A stretch of 64,000 nt of DNA, taken from the NCBI RefSeq assembly GCF_036569345.1, contig NZ_DATCQT010000055.1, positions 1 through 64,000 on the forward strand, in the 5' to 3' direction. A program made the translations under genes and the position numbers. Shown here piece by piece: positions 9,036 through 18,651 of the stretch. How positions within the stretch are numbered: position 1 is the stretch's first letter; the number at the start of each line of letters is the position of its first letter. The notes under the pieces were generated by a model. That model was not told the DNA's origin. It worked only from the letters and a program-made list of their open reading frames with translations, and did not search any database. The stretch is from Clostridium_AD sp036569345. GTDB taxonomy: Bacteria > Bacillota > Clostridia > Clostridiales > Clostridiaceae.

Positions 9036-12000
9036 TAATATATAACGCCTCCACCCAACTAAAAGTATCTTCCCTAGATATTACTAAGGTAGTTCCAACA
9101 TGACCGTCGATACTTTCTATTTTTTGAGGAGGTGCTGCAATAATAACTTGTAAATTTAGTTTATTAAGAAAGCTCATCATACTTTCAATTCTATTTTCAT
9201 CCATTTTGTCAAAGGCCTCATCGAATAATATAACTCCAATTGACTCATCTTGGTGAGTCCCATCGTAGAGTTGAACAAACGAGGCTGCAATTGCAACATA
9301 ATAAGGAGTCTGAGTTTCACCACCACTTTTCTCTCTGCAAACCTTAGAGAAAGAAGAAGTGCTACCATCCAAGTGATGAATCTTAATATCATAGTCCATA
9401 TAAGTTCTATAGTCTGTAAATTTTTCAAGGGTTTTTTGAGATTCCTCATCATCAATGGTAATTCTTTCAAATAGCTCATCTATGGCCTCTTTATGTTTAT
9501 CCATAAAAGAACTAGTAAATAAGGTAAAGCCTCCAAAATTAGTATCATCCATAATCATGTTATAGAATTTCTTGTTGTCTTTACTTTCCATATACTGAAA
9601 TTTGTATTCGTCCTCACCAAAAGTAATTCCTTTAAGAGCATTATTTAATTTTTTAAATTCACCTTGAGCGGATAAAATATTTTCTTGAAGTTTTGACACA
9701 AAATGTTCCTTAAATTGTTCTTCAGCCTTTTGCCTAGATACCTTTATTTTTTCTTCATATTCAATCACTTTACTGTCTTTTAACAACCTATATTCATTTT
9801 GAAAACTCTTTATTCCAGAAGTTCCTTCTGCTGCACCAAAATGAAAATCTCTATTATAATCTCTTTGTGCTTCTGAAAGTTCTTTATCTTTATTGATTTC
9901 CTGTGTTTGATATCCTTTTTTAGTAGTTATAAAACTAGATTTGACACTTTCTAAATCTCTAGATTTAGTAACCTCAAAAAATTTATCTTTAGCGGGAGCT
10001 ATAATATCCATGTTTTTTTCTTCAAAAGCAGTAAATATACTAGTAGCTTCAGTAGATATTTCCTCATATAAACTTATTTCTTTATTTAGATTCTTTATTA
10101 TTACTGATAACTCAATATTTTCTCTCATAACCAAATCAAGCTGCTTTACAGTTTTTGAATTTTTATCTATTATCATATCTAATTCAAACTGAAGCTGAAT
10201 TAGGGTACTCTTATCTATTCTTTCAAGTTGCTCTTTTTTATCCTTAAGTTCGTTACTTTTGTCATTAGCTTCAAGCTTTATTGTGCAATTCTCCCTTAAA
10301 TACTCAAGCCGCAAACCACTAAGTAAATTTACAGTACTATCTAATATATCAATCTTTTTACTAAACTCATTGATTTTAAGCGTACATTCATCTCTTTCAA
10401 CAATCTTCTGTTTCAGTTGCTCCTTATAAGCATCTTCACCAATATAGGGCTTTTTATAGATATTTGGATTGATTTGCCTTGCAGTATTATTTTGATATAC
10501 CATACATGTGTCTATAATAGCTCTTTGAAATTTCTTTAGATCCTCTGCTTTGTTACACCTAATAACTTTTCCAAGAATCATATTAATGTATTGCTTTGCA
10601 TACTTATTATTTGAAGTAACCAAATAGGCAAGACTATCCTGTGCGCAAGTATCAAAGGCATCTAACTTTTGAGTATTAAGAAGTCCTACACTATGAATGT
10701 GTTTATTATTTTTAACCCTTTCATATATACTTAAAGCTATGTCGAAATATTGTGGATCCACAATCAAATTAAATCTTTGAGTATTCATGTAACCTTCCAC
10801 TGCATTTATCCAAGAAGGATCTTTAATATGTAACAATTCACAGATTATTTTTGGCTCTATGTCTTTTCCCAATTCATTCTTTATTCCCAAGGAAATAGCT
10901 TTTTGAAGTATTAATATGTTATCATCATATACAAGTTTTTTGCCTTCAAGTAGCCTTATTTCTTTTTCAATATCAGATAATTTACTAACCTCCAATGTTT
11001 TTTTAATTTTTAATTCTGCTCTATTATTTACCGATTTATCATTCATAGTTTTATATTCATCTTCTATATTAATCGATGCTTTTGAAAAACTACTAATGGT
11101 TGATAAATTCATTAAATCTTTTGAAGATGAAATAAAATCTTCAATTCCTTTTATAACAATAGACTGATTATATAGTTTCTTTGCTCTATCAATTTCCTTA
11201 ACTAAATTTTGATCAAAATCTTTTTCACGAAGAACAATTCTACTATATTCATTATTAGAGTCATTAATTTGGTTTTTTAATAAGTTAATCATCTGATAAG
11301 TATCGTTCTTTAAAAGACTGGTATGAAGCTCATCTGCAATAGATTTATCTTTATCAAGTTCTTCCCTTTGCGTAAGCTCTTTTGACATCCCCTTTTTATA
11401 TGAATCACTACTATTTTTCTCTTCTATTATTTTATTTTGTAATTTGTTTTCCTCAATTTCCTTTGAAGTCCTGAGGATTATATATTCTTGAACTCTAATA
11501 TTCTCACTAATTCTTAATAACTCATTATAAATCAAATCAATTTTACTGAGCCGTACTAGCTTATTTTTTATATCTTGTAGAATTTTATCAAACTCTAAAT
11601 AAGTTCTTACATTTTCCTTTAGATACTCAATGTTCACTTCTTTTGTATCTAATATGTAGGAATAAACAAAATCTTTTACATTATCAATGGGCTTAAAGGC
11701 CAACGCTTTCGGAAGAAGTTCAAAGAATCTATTATTTAATGCTCCATATCTATGTCCGAAATCTCTTTGAGTTTCTTGAATAGTATTAAGTAGTCTATGT
11801 TCAAAGCTTTTAATATTCACCTTAAAATCACTAATATTTCTAGGAGTATTCCCTCTTAAAAATAATTCATCTGATATTTTTTTATTTTCAATTCTATAAA
11901 AAAGGTGTTTCGGTATATTTAGATCGCTTGAAGAATCAATAACTACCCCAAGTATAAAACTTTTCTTTTTCTTTTCTTCATAAAATTCAATTGCCACATG

Positions 12001-12267
12001 TGCAGTTACATCCCCAGTTCTTTCATATTGCTTACTATCTTTCCCAGTCTTACATCGTACATAGCCAATTAAATCTCTATTAGCCTTATCATGAGCCGCA
12101 TTATTAAATCTAGACTTTCCTCCAGTTAAAACGTACTGAAGTGCATCAAGTATAGTAGATTTACCAGAACCATTATCACCAGTAATAAGTGAACTTCCAT
12201 TAAAATCAATGGTTGAATCAGTTATATAATGCCAATTAATCAGCTTCATCCTGGTTATCTTCTTCAC
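9022..12267 (-). CDS. jetC: Wadjet SMC-like ATPase JetC (type I)
   Basis: This is a MukB/SMC-like protein of about 1081 residues. The N-terminal P-loop is ITGDNGSGKST (about residues 30-40). Long coiled-coil arms fill the middle, interrupted by a hinge-like region around 440-570. The C-terminal half has an ABC signature-like KSGGETQTP, followed by Walker B ILFDEAFDKMD. The GTG at 12267 is preferred because GGGGGTG sits about eight bases upstream and the N-terminus then reads MKKITRMKLINWHY, as in related proteins. An upstream GTG at 12276 lacks room for a ribosome site. It overlaps the end of jetB. The motor extrudes DNA loops and senses small circular DNA. Confidence 0.9.
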   Translation of the reverse strand: MKKITRMKLINWHYITDSTIDFNGSSLITGDNGSGKSTILDALQYVLTGGKSRFNNAAHDKANRDLIGYVRCKTGKDSKQYERTGDVTAHVAIEFYEEKKKKSFILGVVIDSSSDLNIPKHLFYRIENKKISDELFLRGNTPRNISDFKVNIKSFEHRLLNTIQETQRDFGHRYGALNNRFFELLPKALAFKPIDNVKDFVYSYILDTKEVNIEYLKENVRTYLEFDKILQDIKNKLVRLSKIDLIYNELLRISENIRVQEYIILRTSKEIEENKLQNKIIEEKNSSDSYKKGMSKELTQREELDKDKSIADELHTSLLKNDTYQMINLLKNQINDSNNEYSRIVLREKDFDQNLVKEIDRAKKLYNQSIVIKGIEDFISSSKDLMNLSTISSFSKASINIEDEYKTMNDKSVNNRAELKIKKTLEVSKLSDIEKEIRLLEGKKLVYDDNILILQKAISLGIKNELGKDIEPKIICELLHIKDPSWINAVEGYMNTQRFNLIVDPQYFDIALSIYERVKNNKHIHSVGLLNTQKLDAFDTCAQDSLAYLVTSNNKYAKQYINMILGKVIRCNKAEDLKKFQRAIIDTCMVYQNNTARQINPNIYKKPYIGEDAYKEQLKQKIVERDECTLKINEFSKKIDILDSTVNLLSGLRLEYLRENCTIKLEANDKSNELKDKKEQLERIDKSTLIQLQFELDMIIDKNSKTVKQLDLVMRENIELSVIIKNLNKEISLYEEISTEATSIFTAFEEKNMDIIAPAKDKFFEVTKSRDLESVKSSFITTKKGYQTQEINKDKELSEAQRDYNRDFHFGAAEGTSGIKSFQNEYRLLKDSKVIEYEEKIKVSRQKAEEQFKEHFVSKLQENILSAQGEFKKLNNALKGITFGEDEYKFQYMESKDNKKFYNMIMDDTNFGGFTLFTSSFMDKHKEAIDELFERITIDDEESQKTLEKFTDYRTYMDYDIKIHHLDGSTSSFSKVCREKSGGETQTPYYVAIAASFVQLYDGTHQDESIGVILFDEAFDKMDENRIESMMSFLNKLNLQVIIAAPPQKIESIDGHVGTTLVISREDTFSWVEALYINEKL

Positions 12268-12859
12268 TATCTTCACCCCCTTTTTTATAGGTATCTAATT
12301 TATCATAAACCTTTCTTATATCATCAACTTTTATTGCAAGTAAAATTGTAGGATAAATTATTATTCTGCTATCGCCAGCGGTTATATCATTATCAATAAA
12401 ATCTATTATATTAAACCTTTTAAATAATCGTAGCGTACTTTTTAATATTCCCTTTTCAATAGGTTTATCCCTTAGCTTTAGAGCAGCAAAACGTTCATGA
12501 ATTTCATCAATTCTCACCACCACATTTTCTGCAAGAGTTAACTCTTGAAGCTTTTCATAAAAAAGTATTCTTAAAATCAGGAGTAAAATGCTTTCAAAAA
12601 GTTTAAACTGATATCTATTATAATTATAAGGATTTACAAGATGCATAACCCCGTAACTATCATCAATTTCAAGTTCCCATCCTATGGTTTTAAAAAGGTT
12701 CTCAAAAATTTCTTTATGACTATCTATAAAATAATAATCTTTCTTATTTTCTTCCTTCTTTTTTGTAAGAAAACAAACTGACAATAATCTATTTGAAATT
12801 CTTGCAAATTCACCCTTTTGTCTTTCATTTAACTCCGAATATTTTTCTGTAGTAGTCAT
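12236..12859 (-). CDS. jetB: Wadjet KITE/MukE-like subunit JetB (type I)
   Basis: The protein has about 207 residues, of the DUF4194 type. In the Wadjet complex it is a winged-helix KITE subunit that bridges the kleisin and the SMC heads. The predicted fold is mainly helical with a strongly acidic C-terminus. The ATG at 12859 is chosen because GGAGGAAATAAC precedes it and it begins one base after the jetA stop. A longer in-frame start at 12886 lies inside jetA. The stop overlaps the jetC start region, so the operon is tightly coupled. Confidence 0.85.
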   Translation of the reverse strand: MTTTEKYSELNERQKGEFARISNRLLSVCFLTKKKEENKKDYYFIDSHKEIFENLFKTIGWELEIDDSYGVMHLVNPYNYNRYQFKLFESILLLILRILFYEKLQELTLAENVVVRIDEIHERFAALKLRDKPIEKGILKSTLRLFKRFNIIDFIDNDITAGDSRIIIYPTILLAIKVDDIRKVYDKLDTYKKGGEDSEEDNQDEAD

Positions 12860-12860
12860 G

Positions 12861-14255
12861 TTATTTCCTCCAAATTTCAAAGTCATTAAAGCTATACTCT
12901 TTTACAATAACTTTATTACTTAGCTTTTTAATTTTATAATGCACAAGTCTACTTTTCCCATAAATAATTATATAAATAATCCTTATATAATCTTTAACCT
13001 CATTAAGTTCTAAACTTGAGGCATTTATCGTTTTATTATTACCAAGTGCATTTAGTATAAACTTATCTACATTTTCTTTAGACATTCGAGTTTTATTTTT
13101 TTCCTTAAGTTGTTTTATTTTTTGCTCTCGCTGCTCTTTTGACACAATATTAGCTTTGTCTATTTCCTGCGGTTTAAAGTCTTTCTTACCTTCATTTGAA
13201 ACGTATAAGGATTTTCCATCAATAAAGTTTTGTGGAAATAATCCAAATAACTCCTCAATTTCTAAAATGATATCTTCTTTCAAATTTAGATTATCATTTT
13301 CAATGCTACTGCTTATATACTTTAAAATCTCAGTGATCTGCCCACTTAAATCTCTAGTATTATTTAAAAGGTATTTAACCCTAGAAAGTGAAGCTCTTAT
13401 GTATTGAAAATTCTTTCTATCTATCTCATCAATAATTTGATCAATATTATATAAAGCATTTATAGTATCATTTAGACCCATGGTCACCTTATCATAAGCC
13501 TCGTCCATTGTTTTATATTTTTCCATCTCAAGCTCTTGTTTACAAACTATTTTAAGATATTCCTTATCGCTTTTTACAGCTTCTAGTCTTTCTATAATTC
13601 TCGGCCTAAATTTACTTACATTATCTGATGTCTTCAATCGATGATAGCCTTTATCCACAATATTCTGAGCATAACCTTCAAAGTGTAGTTTCATAATTTC
13701 CTCAGGTGTCTTTTTAAGGGTTATTTGATCTATATATTTCTTTATATTTGAATTTAATGTTTTTAGCCCATTTACTAGCTTATGTGTATTTTCATATACT
13801 TGTTCAAGCATTACGTTATACTCTGTACTCTCATTACTAAATAGGATAGAAAAGATGGTATACACATACCCTTGATATTCTAATCCTTCATTATTAATAA
13901 TTTTATCCATAGTACCTAACATTGAAATAGCATAATCCCTTAAATTTATTATCTGGTTATAATTATTTGTTGTTTCTATATCAATCCAACCACATTCATC
14001 TAACTTTCTTATAATAAAATTAGCGCTATCTCTTGAATTCTTCATAGTTTCATTCTCTTCCATAAATATATTAACCTGTTCAAGACTCTCAAAATAATCA
14101 ACAAAAGTCTGAGTCACTATTTCTCTATCTACTCCAAAGGAAGTATTAGTGTTTACTACTTTATACAAAATAAATAGACAATCCGAATATATTTCTTTGT
14201 TAATAGAAGACAAGATGCTAAAAAATTTAATTGGAAGAACATCGAAAAGTTTCAA
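12861..14255 (-). CDS. jetA: Wadjet kleisin-like subunit JetA (type I)
   Basis: This first gene of the operon encodes a mainly helical protein of about 464 residues, of DUF3375/MukF-like kleisin character, that would link the JetC heads and recruit JetB. Assignment rests on operon position and size; no catalytic motif is expected. The TTG at 14255 is preferred because CTGGAG sits nine bases upstream. An in-frame TTG at 14264 touches the same GGAG and is too close. Just upstream lies a strong minus-strand terminator (14341-14383), so its own promoter must lie in the short AT-rich stretch 14265-14340. Confidence 0.8.
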   Translation of the reverse strand: MKLFDVLPIKFFSILSSINKEIYSDCLFILYKVVNTNTSFGVDREIVTQTFVDYFESLEQVNIFMEENETMKNSRDSANFIIRKLDECGWIDIETTNNYNQIINLRDYAISMLGTMDKIINNEGLEYQGYVYTIFSILFSNESTEYNVMLEQVYENTHKLVNGLKTLNSNIKKYIDQITLKKTPEEIMKLHFEGYAQNIVDKGYHRLKTSDNVSKFRPRIIERLEAVKSDKEYLKIVCKQELEMEKYKTMDEAYDKVTMGLNDTINALYNIDQIIDEIDRKNFQYIRASLSRVKYLLNNTRDLSGQITEILKYISSSIENDNLNLKEDIILEIEELFGLFPQNFIDGKSLYVSNEGKKDFKPQEIDKANIVSKEQREQKIKQLKEKNKTRMSKENVDKFILNALGNNKTINASSLELNEVKDYIRIIYIIIYGKSRLVHYKIKKLSNKVIVKEYSFNDFEIWRK

Positions 14256-14340
14256 AAAATTCAACTCCAGTACGCTAAAATTATGTTACAATATTACAAA
14301 TTTACTTATATTTTAACATAAATTAGTATAATAAGGTAAT

Positions 14341-14383
14341 AAAAAAAGAACCAAGTAAACATTTATTTTGTTTACTCTGGTTC
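14341..14383 (-). terminator. Rho-independent terminator in the jetA leader region
   Basis: The arms GAACCAAGTAAAC (14348-14360) and GTTTACTCTGGTTC (14370-14383) pair with a one-base bulge. On the minus strand they are followed by seven T residues. It points toward jetA although the only upstream minus-strand gene already has its own terminator at 15713-15745. It may block read-through or act as an attenuator. The remaining 14384-14542 holds no other feature I can support. Confidence 0.7.
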
Positions 14384-14542
14384 AAGTTTATTTCTTATTA
14401 TGATAGATACATAGACAATTTACCACACCTAACTACTACACTTCTAATTAAACATCTACTTTCAATTGGTGAGGTTTTAAACCTATAGGACAAACAAAAC
14501 TCAAACCCTACACTGCTAGAAGTTCAATGCTTAACTTAAATA

Positions 14543-15700
14543 TTGTTATACTTGAAAATTAATGGAAATGAAAAATATTGGAATCCTAACGATAGTTTAA
14601 GCAATGCAATGACTCAAAGTTATGATGATTTTATAAACCAGACTGTATATCAAGAAATTAAATATCAGTTAGATCGACAGGTAAGCACAGAGCAAGTTAA
14701 CGAAATTAAAAGAGATTTTTTATTGAATGGAAAAATGATTAAATTAAATAGAGCTTTTGCTGAAATAAAAGCCCTTGAGGCAAAAAAATTAGGATTTAAT
14801 AAAGATTTAGACCTATGTGATACTAACGATCTTAATAATAAGAGATTACAGCTTGACAAACAGGGTATCTCAAAGTATTATAGTGCTTTTCAACGTCTTT
14901 TGTGTGCTAATGGATTTCACTCCTTCTTTTTCGATGTTGCAGAATTTAGTGAAAATGAAGTTGACTACATAATAAAAAATTGTTTGTATGATCAACGTTA
15001 TTCTAATATTCCTAAAAGCGAAATGGACCTTTATATAGTCTCCTCTCTAGTTATATCAATGTTAATACAAGAATATAGAAAAGTTAGAGAATTGTATCTA
15101 AATAAATCAAAAGAAGATTTATTTTTCTCACTTAAAAATCAGAGAGATGAGCTTGGCAAACGTGAGCACTCTTTAGAAATGAAAGATAAGTTATTAACAG
15201 AGGAAATCTCTAGATTAAATGATACAAATGAAAAACTAATAAATGAAAATGAGGATCTTAATCTTAAAAACAAGAGATTGGTACTTGAGCTTAAAGAACG
15301 ACAAAATAATGATAAAGAACTTCTAAGTTTAAGAGAAATGCTCTTCAAGCTGGATAATGCCGTTGTACCCGATATAGACAGCCTAAATATTGATGAAATG
15401 ATAAAAGGACTTTCTCAAGAAAAACTTGTTTTTATTAGTGGTCAAATTTCTTTGGTTAATAAACTTAAGGATTTGCTACCTACAGCACGATTTCTGGATA
15501 TTGATAAATTAGGAACCAACTTATCCTTCTTAGATAATTATTCTATCGTATATGTTGATGTAAGTCATCTTAGTCACTCCTATTATTATAAGCTAACAGC
15601 CCAAATGAATAAAAACAGTGCAAGACTAATCTTTATTACTAGGAAAACAAATATTTATCTTCTAATAAAGGAAATGTATGAATCTATCTATGTGAAATAA
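14543..15700 (+). CDS. Coiled-coil protein with DUF2325-like C-terminal domain
   Basis: The protein has 385 residues. The N-terminal 190 residues are helical with no recognised motif. A coiled coil spans about 195-265. The C-terminal 95 residues (VFISGQ..., IVYVDVSHLSHSYYY...) resemble the DUF2325 fold, a small Rossmann-like domain. The only start in frame near the 5' end is a TTG at 14543 without a clear ribosome site, so the N-terminus may be truncated or start at the later ATG of MTQSYDDF. It is divergent from the Wadjet operon and convergent with the next DUF2325 gene. Function is unknown. Confidence 0.6.
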   Translation: MLYLKINGNEKYWNPNDSLSNAMTQSYDDFINQTVYQEIKYQLDRQVSTEQVNEIKRDFLLNGKMIKLNRAFAEIKALEAKKLGFNKDLDLCDTNDLNNKRLQLDKQGISKYYSAFQRLLCANGFHSFFFDVAEFSENEVDYIIKNCLYDQRYSNIPKSEMDLYIVSSLVISMLIQEYRKVRELYLNKSKEDLFFSLKNQRDELGKREHSLEMKDKLLTEEISRLNDTNEKLINENEDLNLKNKRLVLELKERQNNDKELLSLREMLFKLDNAVVPDIDSLNIDEMIKGLSQEKLVFISGQISLVNKLKDLLPTARFLDIDKLGTNLSFLDNYSIVYVDVSHLSHSYYYKLTAQMNKNSARLIFITRKTNIYLLIKEMYESIYVK

Positions 15701-15705
15701 GACAT

Positions 15706-15745
15706 AAAAAGCAACATAAACTGAAAATAATTTTCAGTTTATGTT
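15706..15745. terminator. Terminator between the convergent DUF2325 genes
   Basis: Fifteen-base arms (15713-15727 and 15731-15745) pair perfectly around a three-base loop. On the minus strand the hairpin is followed by CTTTTT, so it mainly ends the 15775-17367 gene. It may also stop plus-strand transcripts. Confidence 0.75.
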
Positions 15746-15774
15746 AGTGTCCATTACACATGATTCATTTAATT

Positions 15775-17367
15775 CTACAAATTCCCAATTAATGAATCAA
15801 GAGCAGCCGCTGCATCATTTAGGATGATTGAAATATTTTCATGTTTAGAAAAAACTATGGGTTTATCATAATCAATAGCGGATTCTTTTGCTAACCACAT
15901 TGCAGCATGTGAAACATGTTGTGTTAATACAACTATGATATCACTCTTGTCCACTAATTGTTTAACGTCTTCTAAGTTCTTTCCAGTAGCTGTTATAATT
16001 TCACAAGAATAGGGTTTCCGTAGTTTAAGTTGGTCTGAGAAACCACCTATAATGCCTAAAACCTTAGTTGACAGGAGTTTTTCAGTATTAAATATTGCAT
16101 CCTTTTCAAGAGTAATTATAGGCTGATCATCGAAGTTAATGGGCTGCTCGATTGATTCTTGTGGTAAGCTTTTTATAAACTCTTGCATCTCTCCAATCAT
16201 AACCTTAAATTGTCTAATCTTTCCTGACTGAGATTTAAAATGCTCAGCAGTGCTTGGAAGCTCCTTAAGTTTTTCGTTTTCATTTGTTAACTTATCAAGC
16301 ATTTGTTTTGATTTTGTTTCTTGCTGCTGTATTTCCTTTATTTGCTTTGTTAAGAAATCAGTGGCTCGTTGTTTTTCCTGAAGTCTTTTCTCCAAAGCAA
16401 TCATTCTATCAATTATTACTTTCATTTGAATATTATTTTCCAAACCTAACTCATTTAGAGCTTCCATCCTCATCCATTCTAATTCTTCAATCAAGGGAAA
16501 GGTTAGAATTGCTTGTTCTAATATGACTTTTCCAACTTGAGCCTTGTGAAACTTAATGTTCCAGCGAAGTCCGTTTTCAGCTTCACTTGGCAGAGCATTC
16601 AACAAATATCCTAATACCGGAACTATATAAAATACTTTATAGACTTTAGGTGAGTTACGAAGCAATTTTTTTTTCATTTCCGCTAATTCTTTTTTAGTTA
16701 TAATATTATCCAGTAAATCGTGACTAACCACTTCCTCTAACATAGCAACATAGCAGTGCTCATGCCAATGTGAAGAAAAACCTTTTGCCACTGAGTTCCA
16801 GTTTTCAACACCAAATTCTCCAAGTTCATGTATCCATTCTTTTTCCTTCTCATCGAACAGCTGGGATTGCTTAAGTTTTAATTCCGCTAATTGCCTTGCT
16901 TCTTCTTCATTAACTGTGACAGGATATTTATCAGAATTATTCACTACAGGGATTAAATAAGAACCAATGGGAACTCTGTACATTAAATCAGGACCTTGAT
17001 ATTCTTCTAACCAAGTGGCATCAAAACTTGCTCCACAACAGGTTAATGTTGGCACTTCCCGCAAGGGAGTACCCCAATAGCGGATTAATCTTTTTACAAC
17101 ATCTTTAAAGTACCCTACTTCTTCATAAACAGGTTCGCAACGAACTATCTTTTTGCAACAGGGACATTCACCTGCAGGCACAATCTTAACGTTAAGATTT
17201 TCATACTTGCATAAAACTCTATTGTATATTTGCTCTAAGGGTTTTAACTTCGTTTCGTTATGGATTATACTCCGCTTTCGGATAAATGAAATAATACTTC
17301 GTTCAGTTTCATAATCTTCAATTGGATCTTTTGATTGTTTATAAAAATCTGTTTCATTAGATTTCAT
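15775..17367 (-). CDS. Zinc-binding coiled-coil protein with C-terminal DUF2325 domain
   Basis: The protein has 530 residues. The N-terminal third has clustered cysteines (C68, C70, C71, C77 and C110-C111) that look like a zinc site. A coiled coil follows at about 310-375. The C-terminal DUF2325 domain begins with VLGIIGGFSDQ and contains the ITATG and VVLTQHVSHAAMW segments typical of the family. The start ATG follows AGAGGTTATAGAT. DUF2325 proteins are uncharacterised, and some occur next to defence genes. Its partner across the terminator has the same coiled coil plus DUF2325 layout, so the two may be distantly related partners. Confidence 0.7.
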   Translation of the reverse strand: MKSNETDFYKQSKDPIEDYETERSIISFIRKRSIIHNETKLKPLEQIYNRVLCKYENLNVKIVPAGECPCCKKIVRCEPVYEEVGYFKDVVKRLIRYWGTPLREVPTLTCCGASFDATWLEEYQGPDLMYRVPIGSYLIPVVNNSDKYPVTVNEEEARQLAELKLKQSQLFDEKEKEWIHELGEFGVENWNSVAKGFSSHWHEHCYVAMLEEVVSHDLLDNIITKKELAEMKKKLLRNSPKVYKVFYIVPVLGYLLNALPSEAENGLRWNIKFHKAQVGKVILEQAILTFPLIEELEWMRMEALNELGLENNIQMKVIIDRMIALEKRLQEKQRATDFLTKQIKEIQQQETKSKQMLDKLTNENEKLKELPSTAEHFKSQSGKIRQFKVMIGEMQEFIKSLPQESIEQPINFDDQPIITLEKDAIFNTEKLLSTKVLGIIGGFSDQLKLRKPYSCEIITATGKNLEDVKQLVDKSDIIVVLTQHVSHAAMWLAKESAIDYDKPIVFSKHENISIILNDAAAALDSLIGNL

Positions 17368-17493
17368 ATCTATAACCTCTTCCTTTCTTCTGTCATCTTA
17401 ATATATCCTTCATAGAAAGTTCCTTTTAATCATATAGCCATCTCCACAGGACATACCTCAAAGATATCTGAAGAGTGTTTTTAAAAGATAGCC

Positions 17494-18015
17494 CTAAATA
17501 TCATCATTAATAAATGTTTTTATAAATTCATACATAGGCTCATCAAAAACGCCACAATTTTCCGGAATATTTATTGAAGCGGGACACATACAAGCTCCTG
17601 AAAAATTCGTTGCTGCCTGAATTGTCAATATACCAGCATTATATTTTAAAAGGTATCCCAGGCATTCAGTATCACCGATATAGAACTCGTCATTAAATAT
17701 ATTATCTTCATTCATTTCATACGCTTTACCATCTGCACAAGCTATTAAATCATCAGTATTATTTGTGCTAAAAGTGAAGAATAATAATTTCCCCTCATTC
17801 ACTAATTCATTTCTAAAGTCTCTATCTGTATTCTCAGGTATGTCTTCATAGCTATCTAAGCTGTCATCATCTTTGCCATAAACCGGACTATCACCAATTT
17901 CAAAAGTCCATGGAATAGCGAAGTACTTCTTAAAATGCTTTTCTGCAAACTTAAATGTTGCCCCTACTAGTCTGTTAAAGTCTAATTTTTCATAGGTTAT
18001 CTCAATTTTTTTCAT
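17494..18015 (-). CDS. Acidic hypothetical protein, paralog of the 18652-19122 product
   Basis: This is a 173-residue acidic cytosolic protein with no signal peptide or membrane segment. It shares with the protein at 18652-19122 a C-terminal pattern: GYLLKY-x-x-G near 125-134, then CxVFDEPMxxxIKxFI at the end. The ATG follows AAGGATGGTG. No family is recognised. The cluster of small acidic genes, two of them paralogous, resembles arrays of immunity proteins for polymorphic toxins, but no toxin gene is visible here. Confidence 0.6.
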   Translation of the reverse strand: MKKIEITYEKLDFNRLVGATFKFAEKHFKKYFAIPWTFEIGDSPVYGKDDDSLDSYEDIPENTDRDFRNELVNEGKLLFFTFSTNNTDDLIACADGKAYEMNEDNIFNDEFYIGDTECLGYLLKYNAGILTIQAATNFSGACMCPASINIPENCGVFDEPMYEFIKTFINDDI

Positions 18016-18060
18016 TACTTACACCATCCTTTTTTTTCGTGTCTCTCAACTTCTTCTACT

Positions 18061-18549
18061 CTAATCCTCCTCGTAATCTAGGCTCGCATTTGGGTTATAC
18101 TTCACTAAATTTAGTAATTTAACAACTTCCTCATGTTCAACACCACTTAAAGGATAATCTCCTAAATCTTTGTCGAGCATTTCCTGCTCTTTAGAATAAT
18201 AATTAAAGTTTTCAACAGTGAGCTTTTCGGCTCCAAGCCCCTTTAAGTAATCATCATAATCTATTTCTTCATCTTCAATATTAAAAACTATTTTTATATC
18301 CTCATCATCTTCATATTCTTCATCGTTGTCCTGTACCTCTTCTCCTTGGTTATCAACATAGTTATCAATTCCATATACAAAAGGTGTGTAGAATATTCTC
18401 AATCCTGCCGGAAAATCCTGATCTACGTGCAATATAGCTTTTTTATCATTATACTTAATTAAATAATAGGTATTAGGCCTTTCATCATATCCAATATACT
18501 CTAATATTTCTACTTTCTTTAATTTGTCTTTTGCTTCACTAGTAATCAT
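18061..18549 (-). CDS. Very acidic hypothetical protein
   Basis: The protein has about 162 residues. The middle (about 75-110) is a dense Glu/Asp stretch rich in EEDEED-like runs. The N-terminus (MITSEAKDKLKKVEILEYIGYDE) is followed by beta-rich sequence. The ATG at 18549 has GAGGAG eight bases upstream; the upstream GTG at 18558 abuts that site and is less likely. It lies between two paralogous small genes on the same strand, probably one transcript. Function is unknown; an immunity-type role is a guess from context. Confidence 0.55.
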   Translation of the reverse strand: MITSEAKDKLKKVEILEYIGYDERPNTYYLIKYNDKKAILHVDQDFPAGLRIFYTPFVYGIDNYVDNQGEEVQDNDEEYEDDEDIKIVFNIEDEEIDYDDYLKGLGAEKLTVENFNYYSKEQEMLDKDLGDYPLSGVEHEEVVKLLNLVKYNPNASLDYEED

Positions 18550-18651
18550 TATTATCACTCCTCATCATTTGTTATATCCTATCTCTAAGCATTGTTAGTT
18601 GTATTTATGCATATTTTTATTTCTCCACGCTTAGTTAAATCGTAATATTTC

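Noticed and set aside
9177..9479. 100-codon minus-strand frame inside jetC
   Set aside because: It is an out-of-frame overlap with the JetC head domain, whose ATPase motifs prove the main frame.
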